From the NCBI RefSeq assembly GCF_010983895.1, contig NZ_CP048836.1, forward strand, positions 3,348,001 to 3,412,000: a stretch of 64,000 nt of DNA. The letters run 5' to 3'. Below are positions 26,686 to 40,929 of this stretch, piece after piece. The position numbers and the translations under genes were made by a program. Origin of the DNA: Nitrogeniibacter mangrovi (GTDB lineage Bacteria > Pseudomonadota > Gammaproteobacteria > Burkholderiales > Rhodocyclaceae). A model generated the notes under the pieces. The model worked only from the letters and a program-made list of their open reading frames with translations, ran no database searches and was not told the origin of the DNA. Each line of letters opens with the position of its first letter. The first letter of the stretch is position 1.

Positions 26686-27801
26686 TCAACCTCCGATGGC
26701 CACGGCGGTGAACGTCTGGTTCACGTGCACGCCGTTGAACTGTTCACCATAGGTGGAAAATCCGAACACCCGGTTGGCGGCCATGAGCCGGCCGACCGCG
26801 GCGTCGATGCCCTCGCCCTCGAATTCGAGCCGGCGCAGGATGCAGTCGCAGGCCAGGATCAGGGCTGGCTCGGGCATCGCGCGACGCAGCTCCGAGAAGG
26901 CCGTCTGCAGGGTTTCGAGCGGATCGACGGCGGCGCCGATGGTCACGATCAGCCCCTCCTCGATCGCGCAATAGCAGGTCAGGGACATGTCCGCGCCGAT
27001 CTGCTGGACGGAACGCACATAGGGCTCCTGACCGAAGGACAGCACGAGCGGATGGCAGGAGAACACCTCGGCCGTCAGCGCGTCCGGGGTCAGCCCCAGC
27101 GCCTCGGCGTAGGCCACGGCCGCCGGTTCGCCGTTCATCTCGTAGATGATCCGGCGCTCCGGGTCGGCGGCGGTGATGACCAGTTCGGTCGCGGTGGGAT
27201 GAAAGTGCTGCACCTTCATGGGCTGGATCGGCGCGTCGCACTCGACCAGACAGAACACGGCCGCGTCGCTGAGGAAGCGACCGGCACCGTCATAGACGTG
27301 GGTGCTTTCGAAGCGCAGGTCGTCGCCGGCCGAGCCGCCGACGATGGGCATGTTGCCGACCGCCTGGTAGAGGCTGGCGACCAGGCGCTCCTCGAGCATG
27401 GACAGGCCATCGACCAGCAGCAGGCCGAAGCGGCTCAGGTCCGGATGCGCGGCACCGCGTTCGCGCACCGCCTCGGCGATGCGCACGGCCCGGTGGGCAT
27501 GATCCGCGAGCGGGGTGATCGGATACGGCTGCAGACGCAGGCCGCCACCGCGAAAACCCACCCCGAGAATCCCGGTGTGTTCGAATCCGTCCGCGCCGAT
27601 CTGCCCGGCCGCCGTGCACCCGGTGGTCGGGCAGACAAAGGTGTCCTGCAGCGCCGATCCGAGTTCCCCGAGCACGTAGTCCGGGGAACAGAAGAAGATG
27701 ACCGCATCGAGGGTGCCCGGGCCGAAGGCCGCCGCCAGCTCGGCGACGGCCTGGCGCGGGTCCATCGACCGGCTCTCGCCATGTACGACTTCGATCGCCA
27801 T
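26686..27801 (-). CDS. FIST-domain sensor protein (NosP-like)
   Basis: 371 residues. The N-terminal FIST domain is recognisable from DAVIFFCSPDYVLGELGSAL and PTTGCTAAGQIGADGF, and the FIST_C domain covers about 225-350 (ACDCILRRLEFEGEG, GFSTYGEQFNG). FIST proteins bind small ligands. The NosP subgroup binds haem, senses nitric oxide and is encoded next to a histidine kinase that controls biofilm and c-di-GMP. The arrangement and length here match that pattern, so NO sensing is a reasonable inference, not demonstrated. The ATG at 27801 follows AAGGGAG; an upstream GTG at 27807 is possible. First gene of the cluster. Confidence 0.88.
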   Translation of the reverse strand: MAIEVVHGESRSMDPRQAVAELAAAFGPGTLDAVIFFCSPDYVLGELGSALQDTFVCPTTGCTAAGQIGADGFEHTGILGVGFRGGGLRLQPYPITPLADHAHRAVRIAEAVRERGAAHPDLSRFGLLLVDGLSMLEERLVASLYQAVGNMPIVGGSAGDDLRFESTHVYDGAGRFLSDAAVFCLVECDAPIQPMKVQHFHPTATELVITAADPERRIIYEMNGEPAAVAYAEALGLTPDALTAEVFSCHPLVLSFGQEPYVRSVQQIGADMSLTCYCAIEEGLIVTIGAAVDPLETLQTAFSELRRAMPEPALILACDCILRRLEFEGEGIDAAVGRLMAANRVFGFSTYGEQFNGVHVNQTFTAVAIGG

Positions 27802-27896
27802 TGTCACTCCCTTTCAGGGCTATCAGGCTTCTTGTATCGGCGCCCTCCGGGCAAGCTTGAATCGGACACGGCGCGAGCGGACACGGGACGAGGACG

Positions 27897-27920
27897 AAAA
27901 AAGGGCGCCCGCAGGCGCCC
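27897..27920 (-). terminator. Rho-independent terminator of maeB
   Basis: On the minus strand, a 7-base GC stem (GGGCGCC pairing with GGCGCCC, 4-base loop) is followed by six T residues. It lies 22 bases after the maeB stop and separates maeB from the FIST cluster. Confidence 0.85.
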
Positions 27921-27942
27921 TGGCTCGGCAACGGGGCCCGGT

Positions 27943-30231
<2,289 letters not shown>

Positions 30232-30532
30232 GAGTCCCCCTCTAAGGTCTCTCCAGCCAATCGATTCCGTCGCCGGGGCGACGGCCTGCCCTTCACGTCT
30301 CGACTCGCCGCTTTGAGGTTTGTGGTTGTCACCGCAACAGGGTGTTGCGGTCGCGGCGGGGCGTGGTACCGGCCGGGGAGAGACCGGGATCGCGCCATGC
30401 GAAAAAGCGCGCGCATTATCGCATGAAGCGATTCGGGCAGCCATGGTAAACCCTTATCGCGACGCAGCATTGCTGGCAGAATGTGCGCACACCGAACACA
30501 ATCGGGCGGCATCGAAGGGGAGGCAAGACAGC
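30232..30532. other. Divergent intergenic region maeB / parA-like
   Basis: 301 bases between divergent starts. No gene is supported. No sigma-70 promoter pair with good boxes and spacing could be picked out on either strand, though both genes must start here. Confidence 0.4.
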
Positions 30533-31312
30533 ATGCGACGTGTGATCTTCAATCAGAAAGGGGGCGTCGGCAAATCCACCATCACCTGCAACCTGGCGGC
30601 CATCGGCGCCCACCAGGGCAAGCGCACGCTGGTGGTGGATCTGGACCCGCAGGGCAATTCCACCCGCTACCTGCTGGGTGCCGGCGCCGACGCGCTGGAC
30701 GCGTCACTGGCCGATTTCTTCGACCAGACGCTGAACTTCCGCCTCAACCCCAAGCCGCTCGACGAATTCGTGGTCGAATCCCCGTTCCCGGGCCTGTACG
30801 TGATGCCCTCGCATCCGGAGCTCGAAGAACTGCAGGGCAAGCTCGAATCGCGCTACAAGATCTTCAAGCTGCGCGAGGCGCTCGATGAACTGGCCGACGA
30901 ATTCGACGCCATCTACATCGACACCCCGCCGGCGCTGAACTTCTACACCCGCTCGGCGATGATCGCCGCCGACGCCTGCCTGATTCCCTTCGACTGCGAC
31001 GATTTCTCCCGCCGCGCGCTCTACGCCCTGCTCGACAACGTGGCCGAGATCCGTGCCGATCACAACGACGCGCTCGAGATCGAGGGCATCGTGGTCAACC
31101 AGTTCCAGCCGCGCGCCAGCCTGCCGAAAAAGGTGGTGCAGGAGCTCATCGACGAGGGCCTGCCCATCATCGAGCCCTACCTGTCGGCCTCGGTGAAGAT
31201 CAAGGAGTCGCACGAGAAAGCCCAACCCATGATCCACCTCGACCCGAAGCACAAGCTCACCGGGCAATACGTGGACCTGCACGACACCCTGGCGCGAAAA
31301 TACGGCACCTGA
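30533..31312 (+). CDS. Orphan ParA/MinD-type ATPase
   Basis: 259 residues. The deviant Walker A motif KGGVGKST (about 9-16) marks the ParA/MinD/Soj class; Walker A-prime VVDLDPQGNSTR and Walker B YIDTPP follow. These ATPases position DNA or protein complexes by ATP-dependent dimerisation on the nucleoid or a surface. No parB, parS-like repeat or chemotaxis gene lies nearby, so this is not the chromosomal segregation locus. The ATG at 30533 follows AGGGGAGG; the frame is open for 200 bases upstream but without similarity. Cargo unknown. Confidence 0.9.
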   Translation: MRRVIFNQKGGVGKSTITCNLAAIGAHQGKRTLVVDLDPQGNSTRYLLGAGADALDASLADFFDQTLNFRLNPKPLDEFVVESPFPGLYVMPSHPELEELQGKLESRYKIFKLREALDELADEFDAIYIDTPPALNFYTRSAMIAADACLIPFDCDDFSRRALYALLDNVAEIRADHNDALEIEGIVVNQFQPRASLPKKVVQELIDEGLPIIEPYLSASVKIKESHEKAQPMIHLDPKHKLTGQYVDLHDTLARKYGT

Positions 31313-31381
31313 GGGCGGCGATCGGGAGCTTTTTCGCCCGCGCGCAGTCCACCCGGCCGTCCAGATATCCGAGAGATCCTC

Positions 31382-32074
31382 ATGACCCGCAGCATCCGCC
31401 TCTGGGACCTGCCCACCCGCCTCGTTCACTGGTCCCTCGTGGCCGGCGTGGTCGGCGCCTTCGTCACCGCCAAGATCGGCGGCAACCTCATGCTCTGGCA
31501 CGAGCGCATCGGCCTGCTCCTGGTCGGTCTGCTGGTGTTCCGCCTGGTCTGGGGCTTCGTGGGCTCCACCTACGCCCGTTTCGGCCACTTCGTGCGCGGC
31601 CCGGGGGCCATCGCCGCCTACATCAAGGGCCAGTGGCGCGGCATCGGCCACAACCCGCTCGGCGCCCTGTCGGTGCTCGCCCTGCTCGGCCTGCTCGCCG
31701 CGCAGGCGCTCACCGGGCTGTTCGCGAACGACGACATCGCCTTCAACGCCCCCCTCTATCCGCTGGTCTCCAAGGACACCTCAGACGCGCTGACCGGCTG
31801 GCATCATCGCGGCGAGATTGCCCTCTACGTGCTGGTCGGCCTGCATCTGGCCGCGATCGTGTACTACGCCGTGGCCCGGCGCGAACGCCTGGTGCCGGCC
31901 ATGATCACCGGCCGCCGCGACGTTGGCGCCGACGCACCGCACCGCGATGCACGCGGCGGCGGTCCGGTCGCCTTCATCGTGGCGCTGGTCCTGGCGACGG
32001 CGGCGGTCTGGTCCGCGTCGGGCGCCTTCAATCCACCGCCCCCGCCACCGAGCATCGACACGCCGGCGTGGTGA
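31382..32074 (+). CDS. Cytochrome b561-family protein
   Basis: 230 residues. Starts RLWDLPTRLVHWSLVAG, the classical first helix of bacterial di-haem cytochrome b561/CybB-like proteins, with candidate haem histidines in VHW (helix 1), HER (helix 2), GWHHRGE and VGLHLAAIVYY. Four helices form the core and a fifth, near the C-terminus, is followed by a proline run. The partner is often a small c-type cytochrome; a cytochrome c' gene is encoded convergently just downstream. Inner membrane electron carrier; donor and acceptor not known. Confidence 0.88.
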   Translation: MTRSIRLWDLPTRLVHWSLVAGVVGAFVTAKIGGNLMLWHERIGLLLVGLLVFRLVWGFVGSTYARFGHFVRGPGAIAAYIKGQWRGIGHNPLGALSVLALLGLLAAQALTGLFANDDIAFNAPLYPLVSKDTSDALTGWHHRGEIALYVLVGLHLAAIVYYAVARRERLVPAMITGRRDVGADAPHRDARGGGPVAFIVALVLATAAVWSASGAFNPPPPPPSIDTPAW

Positions 32075-32084
32075 GCCCGGCACC

Positions 32085-32118
32085 ATGAAAAAGACCGCCC
32101 CGGGGCGGTCTTTTTCAT
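32085..32118. terminator. Bidirectional palindromic terminator
   Basis: A perfect 34-base palindrome between convergent genes. Each arm is ATGAAAAAGACCGCCCC or its complement, so both strands give a GC-rich stem ending in a T-run. It serves the cytochrome b561 gene and the cytochrome c' gene. The centre CCGCCCCGGGGCGG is identical to the one in the terminator at 45574-45603. Confidence 0.92.
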
Positions 32119-32155
32119 TTTCATTGTGGCGTGCGACGGCCTCGGGGTGCCTGTC

Positions 32156-32629
32156 TCATTCCTCTTCGCGGAATTTCTCGTGGCACGCTTTGCAGGCCTT
32201 GCCGGTCTCGCCGAACTGGGCCTTGATGGCGGCCGGGTCGCCGGTCGCGGCGGCCGCCTGCAAGGCGTTGGCCTGCTTGACGAAGTTCATCGCGATCTTG
32301 CGCACTTCATCCGGTTGCTGGAAGAACGCGGACTTGAGCCGGGTCTTCTCCCATCCCTTGCCCTGATCGGTCCCCGGCGCATACAGCGCCCCCATGCCGG
32401 AATTGGCCACGGCGGCGATAACATTGGCGGCCGCCTCGACCTGAGCCTTGTCGTAGGGCACCGCGCCGTCGACCACCTGGGCCTTGATCTTGCCCATGTT
32501 CCAGGCCATGAAGGCATAGCCGGACTGGCGGAACTTGATCATGTCCTCGGGTTTGACCTGGGCGGAGGCGGCCGTGGCCAGGCCGAGGGCGGCCAGACCG
32601 ACGAGTGCACGGGCTGCGATGTGTTTCAT
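32156..32629 (-). CDS. Cytochrome c' (class II c-type cytochrome)
   Basis: 157 residues with a signal peptide (MKHIAARALVGLAALGLATAASA). The haem-binding motif is CKACH close to the C-terminus, the class II arrangement. KPEDMIKFRQSGYAFMAWNMG matches the first helix of the four-helix bundle. Periplasmic; cytochromes c' bind nitric oxide and are common in denitrifying betaproteobacteria, where they protect against NO. Convergent with the cytochrome b561 gene. GGAG lies upstream of the ATG at 32629. Confidence 0.93.
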   Translation of the reverse strand: MKHIAARALVGLAALGLATAASAQVKPEDMIKFRQSGYAFMAWNMGKIKAQVVDGAVPYDKAQVEAAANVIAAVANSGMGALYAPGTDQGKGWEKTRLKSAFFQQPDEVRKIAMNFVKQANALQAAAATGDPAAIKAQFGETGKACKACHEKFREEE

Positions 32630-32818
32630 GGATGCAATTCTCCAAGCATGCAATGGGGATGGCCGGCGCGCGCCGGCCGACGATGATCGGGGGCGTACGC
32701 GTGCCGTACGCCGTCAGAATATTAACCGACCCTGATATTCCGACGACTGCGATGCGTCAAAGTTTCGCGGAAAACGGCCGTTACGAAGTGCATCGCCCGC
32801 TGACAGAAAACGACAGGC

Positions 32819-33622
32819 ATGACCGCCACACTGAACGTCACCGAACTCGATACGCTCATCGTCGAACCCTCCGCCATGCAGGCCCGGATCATCGCCCAGG
32901 CGTGCACCGACCTGGGCCTGCCTGCGCCCCGGCACGCCTCCAGCACCGCGGAGGCGATCGACACCATGCTGGCGCAGCGCCCGGACCTGGTCATCAGCGC
33001 CCTGTACCTGCCCGACGGTTCGGGCACCGAGCTGGTCCGGCAGATGCGCGCCCACCCCCTGCTCGAGGCGGTCGCCTTCATCCTGGTGTCCAGCGAAACC
33101 AACCCCCAGGCCCTCGACCCGGTGCGCCAGTCGGGCATCTGCGGCATCGTGCCGAAGCCGTTTTCGAACGCGCAGCTCGGCCGCGCCCTCGACAACACCC
33201 TCGATCTGCTGTCGGCCGAGGCGCTCGGCGGCACCGACACGCCGCTGGAGGATCTCAAGGTGCTGGTGGTGGACGACAGCCCCAACGCGCGCAGATTCAT
33301 CCGCCGCGTGCTCGGCAACCTGGGGGTGGAACACTTCATCGAGGCCGGCGACGGGGCCGAGGCCATGGCCATCATCAACGACGTGATGGTCGATCTGGTG
33401 GTCACCGACTACAACATGCCGGAGATGGATGGCCGGGAACTGGTCGAGCACATCCGCCGCCAGAGCTGGCAGCGCGCCGTGCCCATCCTGATGGTCACCA
33501 GCGAATCCGATGCCGGTCGCCTGGCCGCCGTTCAGGATGCGGGCGTCTCCGGCATCTGCGACAAGCCCTTCGAGCCGGCCACGGTCCGCAGCCTGCTCGC
33601 GCGCATGCTCGGCGCCGGCTGA
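32819..33622 (+). CDS. Tandem receiver-domain protein (REC-REC)
   Basis: 267 residues, two CheY-like receivers and no output domain. The first (about 10-125) lacks the phosphoacceptor: the site reads VISALYLPDG with Ala61 where Asp is expected, though SS and Lys (PKPFS) persist. The second (about 145-265) is complete: VVDDS, Asp197 in VVTDYNMPEMDG, Thr in MVTSES and Lys in CDKPFE. It resembles a fused pseudo-receiver and CheY, able to act as a phosphate sink or protein-protein switch. No kinase is adjacent. It ends 7 bases from the convergent uvrD stop. Confidence 0.9.
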   Translation: MTATLNVTELDTLIVEPSAMQARIIAQACTDLGLPAPRHASSTAEAIDTMLAQRPDLVISALYLPDGSGTELVRQMRAHPLLEAVAFILVSSETNPQALDPVRQSGICGIVPKPFSNAQLGRALDNTLDLLSAEALGGTDTPLEDLKVLVVDDSPNARRFIRRVLGNLGVEHFIEAGDGAEAMAIINDVMVDLVVTDYNMPEMDGRELVEHIRRQSWQRAVPILMVTSESDAGRLAAVQDAGVSGICDKPFEPATVRSLLARMLGAG

Positions 33623-33629
33623 GCGCGCC

Positions 33630-35825
33630 TCACCCCACCGGTTCGAGCTTGGCCACGCCGAGCAGCAGCCACTTCATGCCGTTGGGGCCGAAGTTGATCT
33701 GGATGCGCGCATCCGCCCCGCTCCCCTCCGCCGCCACGATGGTGCCGACGCCGAAGCGCGCATGCTGCACCGCCTGGCCGATGCGCAGCCCGTTGAGGTC
33801 GCGCGAGGCCTGGGCCGGCGCCGTGGCGGCGCGGCGCATGCCGGCGCCGAAAGCGCCGGGCGATGGCTGCCGCGACGCGCTTTGCTGCGGCGTGAGCCAC
33901 TTGGTCAGCCCCACCGGGATCTCGTCGAGGAAGCGCGAACGCATGCAATAGCGCGTCTGCCCATGGAGCATGCGGCTTTGCGCCAGCGACACGTACAGGC
34001 GCTGGCGCGCCCGCGTGACCGCCACGTACATGAGGCGGCGCTCCTCTTCCAGCCCGTCGAGCTCGCGCACGCTGTTGTCGTGCGGAAACAGGCCCTCCTC
34101 CAGGCCGGTGAGGAACACCACGTCGAACTCCAGCCCCTTGGCCGAATGGACCGTCATGAGCTGGATCGCGTCCTCGCCGGCATCGGCCTGGTGGTCACCG
34201 GCCTCGAGCGAGGCATGGGCGAGGAAATCGGCCAGCAGGGGGTGATCCACGGCCGCTTCGGGCGCCGGCATCTCGGCGACGAAGTTGGCCGCCGCGCTGA
34301 TCAGCTCGTCCAGGTTCTCGAGCCGTTCCTGACCGTCCTTGGCCTTCTGGCTCAGGTAGTGCTCGCGCAGGCCCGACTGGTCGAGCACGTGATCGACCAC
34401 CTCGGGCAGCGGCAGGGCCGCGGTATCGCTGCGCATCTTCTCGATCATGGCCACGAAGGGCTCGATCGCCTTGCGCGGCTTGCCGGTCAGGTGCGAGACG
34501 GTGGCGTAGAGACTGCCGTTGAAGGTGCGCGCGGCGTCCTGCAGCGCTTCGAGCGAGCGGGCGCCGATGCCGCGGGTGGGGAAATTGACCACCCGGGCGA
34601 AGGCGGTGTCGTCATCGGGGTTGGCGATCAGGCGCAGGTAGGCCAGCGCATGCTTGACCTCCTGGCGCTCGAAGAAGCGCAGGCCGCCATACACGCGATA
34701 CGACACCCCGGCCGAGAACAGCTGGTGCTCGAGCACCCGCGACTGGGCATTCGAGCGGTACAGCACTGCGATGTCGGAGCGGCTCAGGCCGTCGCGCACC
34801 AGCGACTGGATCTCCTCGACCAGCCAGCGCGCCTCGTCGCCGTCGGTAAAGGCCTCGTAGACGCGGATCGGCTCGCCTTCGCCCTGATCGGTCCACAACT
34901 GCTTGCCCAGGCGCTGGGTGTTGTTGGCGATGATCGCGTTGGCCGCGTCGAGGATGTTGCCGCAGGAGCGGTAGTTCTGCTCCAGGCGGATCACGTTGGG
35001 CACCTGGAACTCACGCTCGAAGGCCAGCATGTTGCCCACCTCGGCGCCGCGGAAGCGGTAGATCGACTGATCGTCGTCGCCGACGCAGAACAGGCACGCG
35101 CCCGGCACCTCGCCATCGCCGCCGGCGAGCAGCTTCAGCCAGCGGTACTGCAGTTTGTTGGTGTCCTGGAACTCATCCACGAGAATGTGCCGGAAGCGGC
35201 GCTGGTAGTGCTTCCGGATCGGTTCGTTGTGCTTGAGCAGCTCGTAGCTGCGCAACAGCAACTCCGCAAAATCCACAACAGACTCGCGCTGGCACTGGGC
35301 CTCATACTCCGCGAACAGTTCGACGCGGCGGCGGGTGAACTCGTCCCAGGCCTCCACGTCGGCGGGCCGGTGGCCCTGTTCCTTCTGGCCGTTGATGAAG
35401 TGCTGCAGCTCGCGCGGCGGGTACTTCTCGTCATCCACGTTGAGGGTCTTGAGCAGGCGCTTGATCGCCGCCAGCTGGTCGGCCGAATCGAGGATCTGGA
35501 ACAGCTGGGGCAGATTCGCCTCGCGATGATGCGTGCGCAGCAGCCGGTTGCACAGGCCGTGGAAGGTGCCGATCCACATCCCCCGGGTGTTGATCGGCAG
35601 CATCGCGGTGATGCGCGCGATCATCTCCTTGGCAGCCTTGTTGGTGAAGGTCACCGCGAGGAGGCCCTGCGGGGTGACCTGGCCGGTCTGGATCAGCCAC
35701 GCGATGCGCGTGGTCAGCACCCGCGTCTTGCCCGATCCGGCGCCCGCCAGGATCAGGGCGTGCTGGGGTGGCAGGGTGACTGCCTGGGTTTGTTCCCGGT
35801 TCAGTCCGGCGAGCAGATCGGTCAT
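33630..35825 (-). CDS. uvrD: DNA helicase II, UvrD/PcrA family
   Basis: 731 residues. A 3'-5' superfamily I helicase acting in nucleotide excision and mismatch repair. Walker A LAGAGSGKT (about 26-34), motif Ia FTNKAAKEM, motif II VDEFQDTN, motif III GDDDQSIYRFRGA, motif IV QNYRS, motif V TVHSAKGLEFD and motif VI LMYVAVTRA are all present. The C-terminus has the Tudor-like RNA polymerase interaction region (GQAVQHARFGVGTIV). An AGGAGG sits just before the ATG at 35825, and a TAGAAT-like -10 is visible about 25 bases upstream of the start. Confidence 0.97.
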   Translation of the reverse strand: MTDLLAGLNREQTQAVTLPPQHALILAGAGSGKTRVLTTRIAWLIQTGQVTPQGLLAVTFTNKAAKEMIARITAMLPINTRGMWIGTFHGLCNRLLRTHHREANLPQLFQILDSADQLAAIKRLLKTLNVDDEKYPPRELQHFINGQKEQGHRPADVEAWDEFTRRRVELFAEYEAQCQRESVVDFAELLLRSYELLKHNEPIRKHYQRRFRHILVDEFQDTNKLQYRWLKLLAGGDGEVPGACLFCVGDDDQSIYRFRGAEVGNMLAFEREFQVPNVIRLEQNYRSCGNILDAANAIIANNTQRLGKQLWTDQGEGEPIRVYEAFTDGDEARWLVEEIQSLVRDGLSRSDIAVLYRSNAQSRVLEHQLFSAGVSYRVYGGLRFFERQEVKHALAYLRLIANPDDDTAFARVVNFPTRGIGARSLEALQDAARTFNGSLYATVSHLTGKPRKAIEPFVAMIEKMRSDTAALPLPEVVDHVLDQSGLREHYLSQKAKDGQERLENLDELISAAANFVAEMPAPEAAVDHPLLADFLAHASLEAGDHQADAGEDAIQLMTVHSAKGLEFDVVFLTGLEEGLFPHDNSVRELDGLEEERRLMYVAVTRARQRLYVSLAQSRMLHGQTRYCMRSRFLDEIPVGLTKWLTPQQSASRQPSPGAFGAGMRRAATAPAQASRDLNGLRIGQAVQHARFGVGTIVAAEGSGADARIQINFGPNGMKWLLLGVAKLEPVG

Positions 35826-36096
35826 GCATCCTCCTTGTGGGGGCTCATTCTACCCGGCTCGCCGACCGGACTGTGCTGCGGGAACAAGCACTTGTCGAAA
35901 CCCGACAAAAAGACTAAGGTTTGATTGTGCAAAGCAACATTTGTTTGAACTTTCTCACGAACATACGCCTCAAAACCGCGTAGAATTCAAACTATCGTTT
36001 GTATTGCCCTGCACCAACAGAGCAGAGAAAACCGCCCACAAGGCGGCGCTTGCAGGACCATGACATGAGCCGGAGACCGGCCGAAGGAGTACAGAG
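35826..36096. promoter_or_regulatory. AT-rich divergent promoter region with inverted repeat
   Basis: 271 bases between uvrD and the unknown gene at 36097. Bases 35890-36010 are markedly AT-rich. The inverted repeat CAAAC-TATC-GTTTG lies at 35988-36001 and could be an operator. I could not fix a -35/-10 pair for the plus-strand gene with confidence. Confidence 0.35.
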
Positions 36097-39310
<3,214 letters not shown>

Positions 39311-39344
39311 GCGCCGCAAGCGCCCACCCCACCGGAGTGCCTGT

Positions 39345-39848
39345 ATGACCCTGCCCCTGCGACGCCACCTGTTCGTTGCCCTCGCGGCCCTGGTGCTGAG
39401 CGCCTGCGGCTTCCACCTGCGCGGCAACATCGCCATGCCGTTCCATACGGTCTATCTTGCGGGCGACGAGAACAATGCGGTGCTCGTCGACCTGCGCCGC
39501 CAGCTGCGGCTCAACGATGTCGAGGTCGTCGACACCGCCCCACAGGCCGAGGCGGTGATCCGGGTGATCCAGCTCAGGAAGGAAAAGGACATCCTCAGCC
39601 TCAACGCCGCCGGCAAGGCGCGTGAGTACCGGCTCTTCTACACCCTCGCGTACGCGGTCGACACCCCCACCGGCAAGACCCTGCGCGCGCCGGACCGCAT
39701 CATCCTGCGCCGCGACATCACCTTCGACGACTCCCAGGTGCTGGCCAAGGCACAGGAGGAGACGCTGTTGTACAACGACATGGAAAACGACCTGATCCAG
39801 CAGCTGATGCGTCGCCTCGCCACGATCAAGCTCGACACCGCGCAATGA
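39345..39848 (+). CDS. lptE: LPS-assembly lipoprotein LptE
   Basis: 167 residues. Lipoprotein signal with lipobox LSAC, acylated Cys21, followed by GFHLRG, the hallmark start of mature LptE. It plugs the LptD barrel in the outer membrane and helps insert lipopolysaccharide. The rest matches the family only in outline, as usual for LptE. Its position between leuS and holA is the standard one. The stop overlaps the holA start (ATGA). Confidence 0.95.
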   Translation: MTLPLRRHLFVALAALVLSACGFHLRGNIAMPFHTVYLAGDENNAVLVDLRRQLRLNDVEVVDTAPQAEAVIRVIQLRKEKDILSLNAAGKAREYRLFYTLAYAVDTPTGKTLRAPDRIILRRDITFDDSQVLAKAQEETLLYNDMENDLIQQLMRRLATIKLDTAQ

Positions 39849-40888
39849 AGCTCGCGCCCGACCGTCTCGCCACCCAGCTGGGGCAGACGCTCGGCGCGCT
39901 CTACGTCGTCCATGGCGACGAACCGCTGCTCGTCTCCGAGGCCGGCGACGCGATCCGCGCCGCGGCCCGGCAGCAGGGCTTCGACGAACGCGAGATCCTG
40001 GTCAGCGGCCCCGGTTTCGGCTGGGAGGCCCTGTTCGCCTCCACCGGCACGATGTCCCTGTTCGGCAGCCGCAAGGTGGTCGACCTGCGCATCCCCAACG
40101 GCAAGCCCGGCAAGGACGGCGGCGACGCCCTCAAGCAGCTGGCCGAACATACGCCCGATCGCGCCGAGGACGTGCTCACCCTGATCACCCTGCCCGAGCT
40201 GGACTGGGCCACCCGCAAGACCGCCTGGTTCGGTGCGCTCGACAGGCGCGGCGTGGTGGTCGAATGCAACGCTCCGCCCCGCGAGCAGCTGCCCGGCTGG
40301 ATCGCCCTGCGCCTGGGCGCGCAGCAGCAGTCGGCGCCCGCCGAGGCACTCGCCTTCATCGCCGACCATGTGGAAGGCAATCTGCTGGCCGCGCATCAGG
40401 AATTGCGCAAGCTGGCGCTGCTGTATCCGGCAGGCGAGCTGAGCCTGGAGCAGATCCGCGAGGCGGTGCTCGACGTGGCCCGCTACAGTGTCGAACATCT
40501 GCGCATGGCGCTGCTCGAGGGCAACGCCGCGCGCTGCAGCCGCCTGCTCGAGGGGCTGGCGGGCGAAGGTACGGCGCCGCCGCTGGTGCTGTGGACGCTG
40601 GCCAACGAGGTACGCACCCTGGCGCGCATCCAGTCGGCCCAGCAGCGCGGCCAGCCGGTCGCGGCGGCCATGAAGGCCGAGCGCGTGTTCGACGACCGGC
40701 GCCGCAATGCCCTGCAGCGCGCCCTCGGCCGCCTGCGCCCCGGTGCCGTGCGCGCGGCCCTGGCCCACGCGGCGCGCATCGATCGCATCATCAAGGGCAT
40801 CGCCCCCGGCGACGTCTGGGACGAGTGCCTGCGCCTGTGCCTGCGCCTGTGCCCGCCGGGCACCGCGCGCCCCGCGCCGGGCCGCTGA
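39845..40888 (+). CDS. holA: DNA polymerase III delta subunit
   Basis: 347 residues. Clamp-loader subunit that opens the beta clamp. [20 protein letters not shown] near the N-terminus is the family start, followed by the AAA+-like fold without Walker motifs ([13 protein letters not shown]). The C-terminal helical collar domain is present. The last 25 codons include a direct repeat of CGCCTGTGCCTG that encodes LRLCLRLC, and a Pro/Arg tail. Coupled to lptE by a 4-base overlap. Confidence 0.95.
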   Translation: MKLAPDRLATQLGQTLGALYVVHGDEPLLVSEAGDAIRAAARQQGFDEREILVSGPGFGWEALFASTGTMSLFGSRKVVDLRIPNGKPGKDGGDALKQLAEHTPDRAEDVLTLITLPELDWATRKTAWFGALDRRGVVVECNAPPREQLPGWIALRLGAQQQSAPAEALAFIADHVEGNLLAAHQELRKLALLYPAGELSLEQIREAVLDVARYSVEHLRMALLEGNAARCSRLLEGLAGEGTAPPLVLWTLANEVRTLARIQSAQQRGQPVAAAMKAERVFDDRRRNALQRALGRLRPGAVRAALAHAARIDRIIKGIAPGDVWDECLRLCLRLCPPGTARPAPGR

Positions 40889-40899
40889 TCCGCCCCGCT

Positions 40900-40929
40900 T
40901 TGCCGCATCCGCCGTCGATGCGGTAATCT
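40900..40929 (+). promoter_or_regulatory. Predicted promoter and overlapping inverted repeats upstream of proA
   Basis: -35 TTGCCG (40900-40905) and -10 TAATCT (40924-40929), spacing 18. The inverted repeat CGGTAAT-N7-ATTACCG (40921-40941) overlaps the -10 box and shares three bases with a second hairpin CCGCATC-N7-GATGCGG (40903-40923), so the two stems exclude each other. Confidence 0.4.

Noticed and set aside
40839-40862. Tandem CGCCTGTGCCTG repeat at the end of holA
   Set aside because: Only about two copies, in frame and at the variable C-terminus; too short to be a functional repeat.
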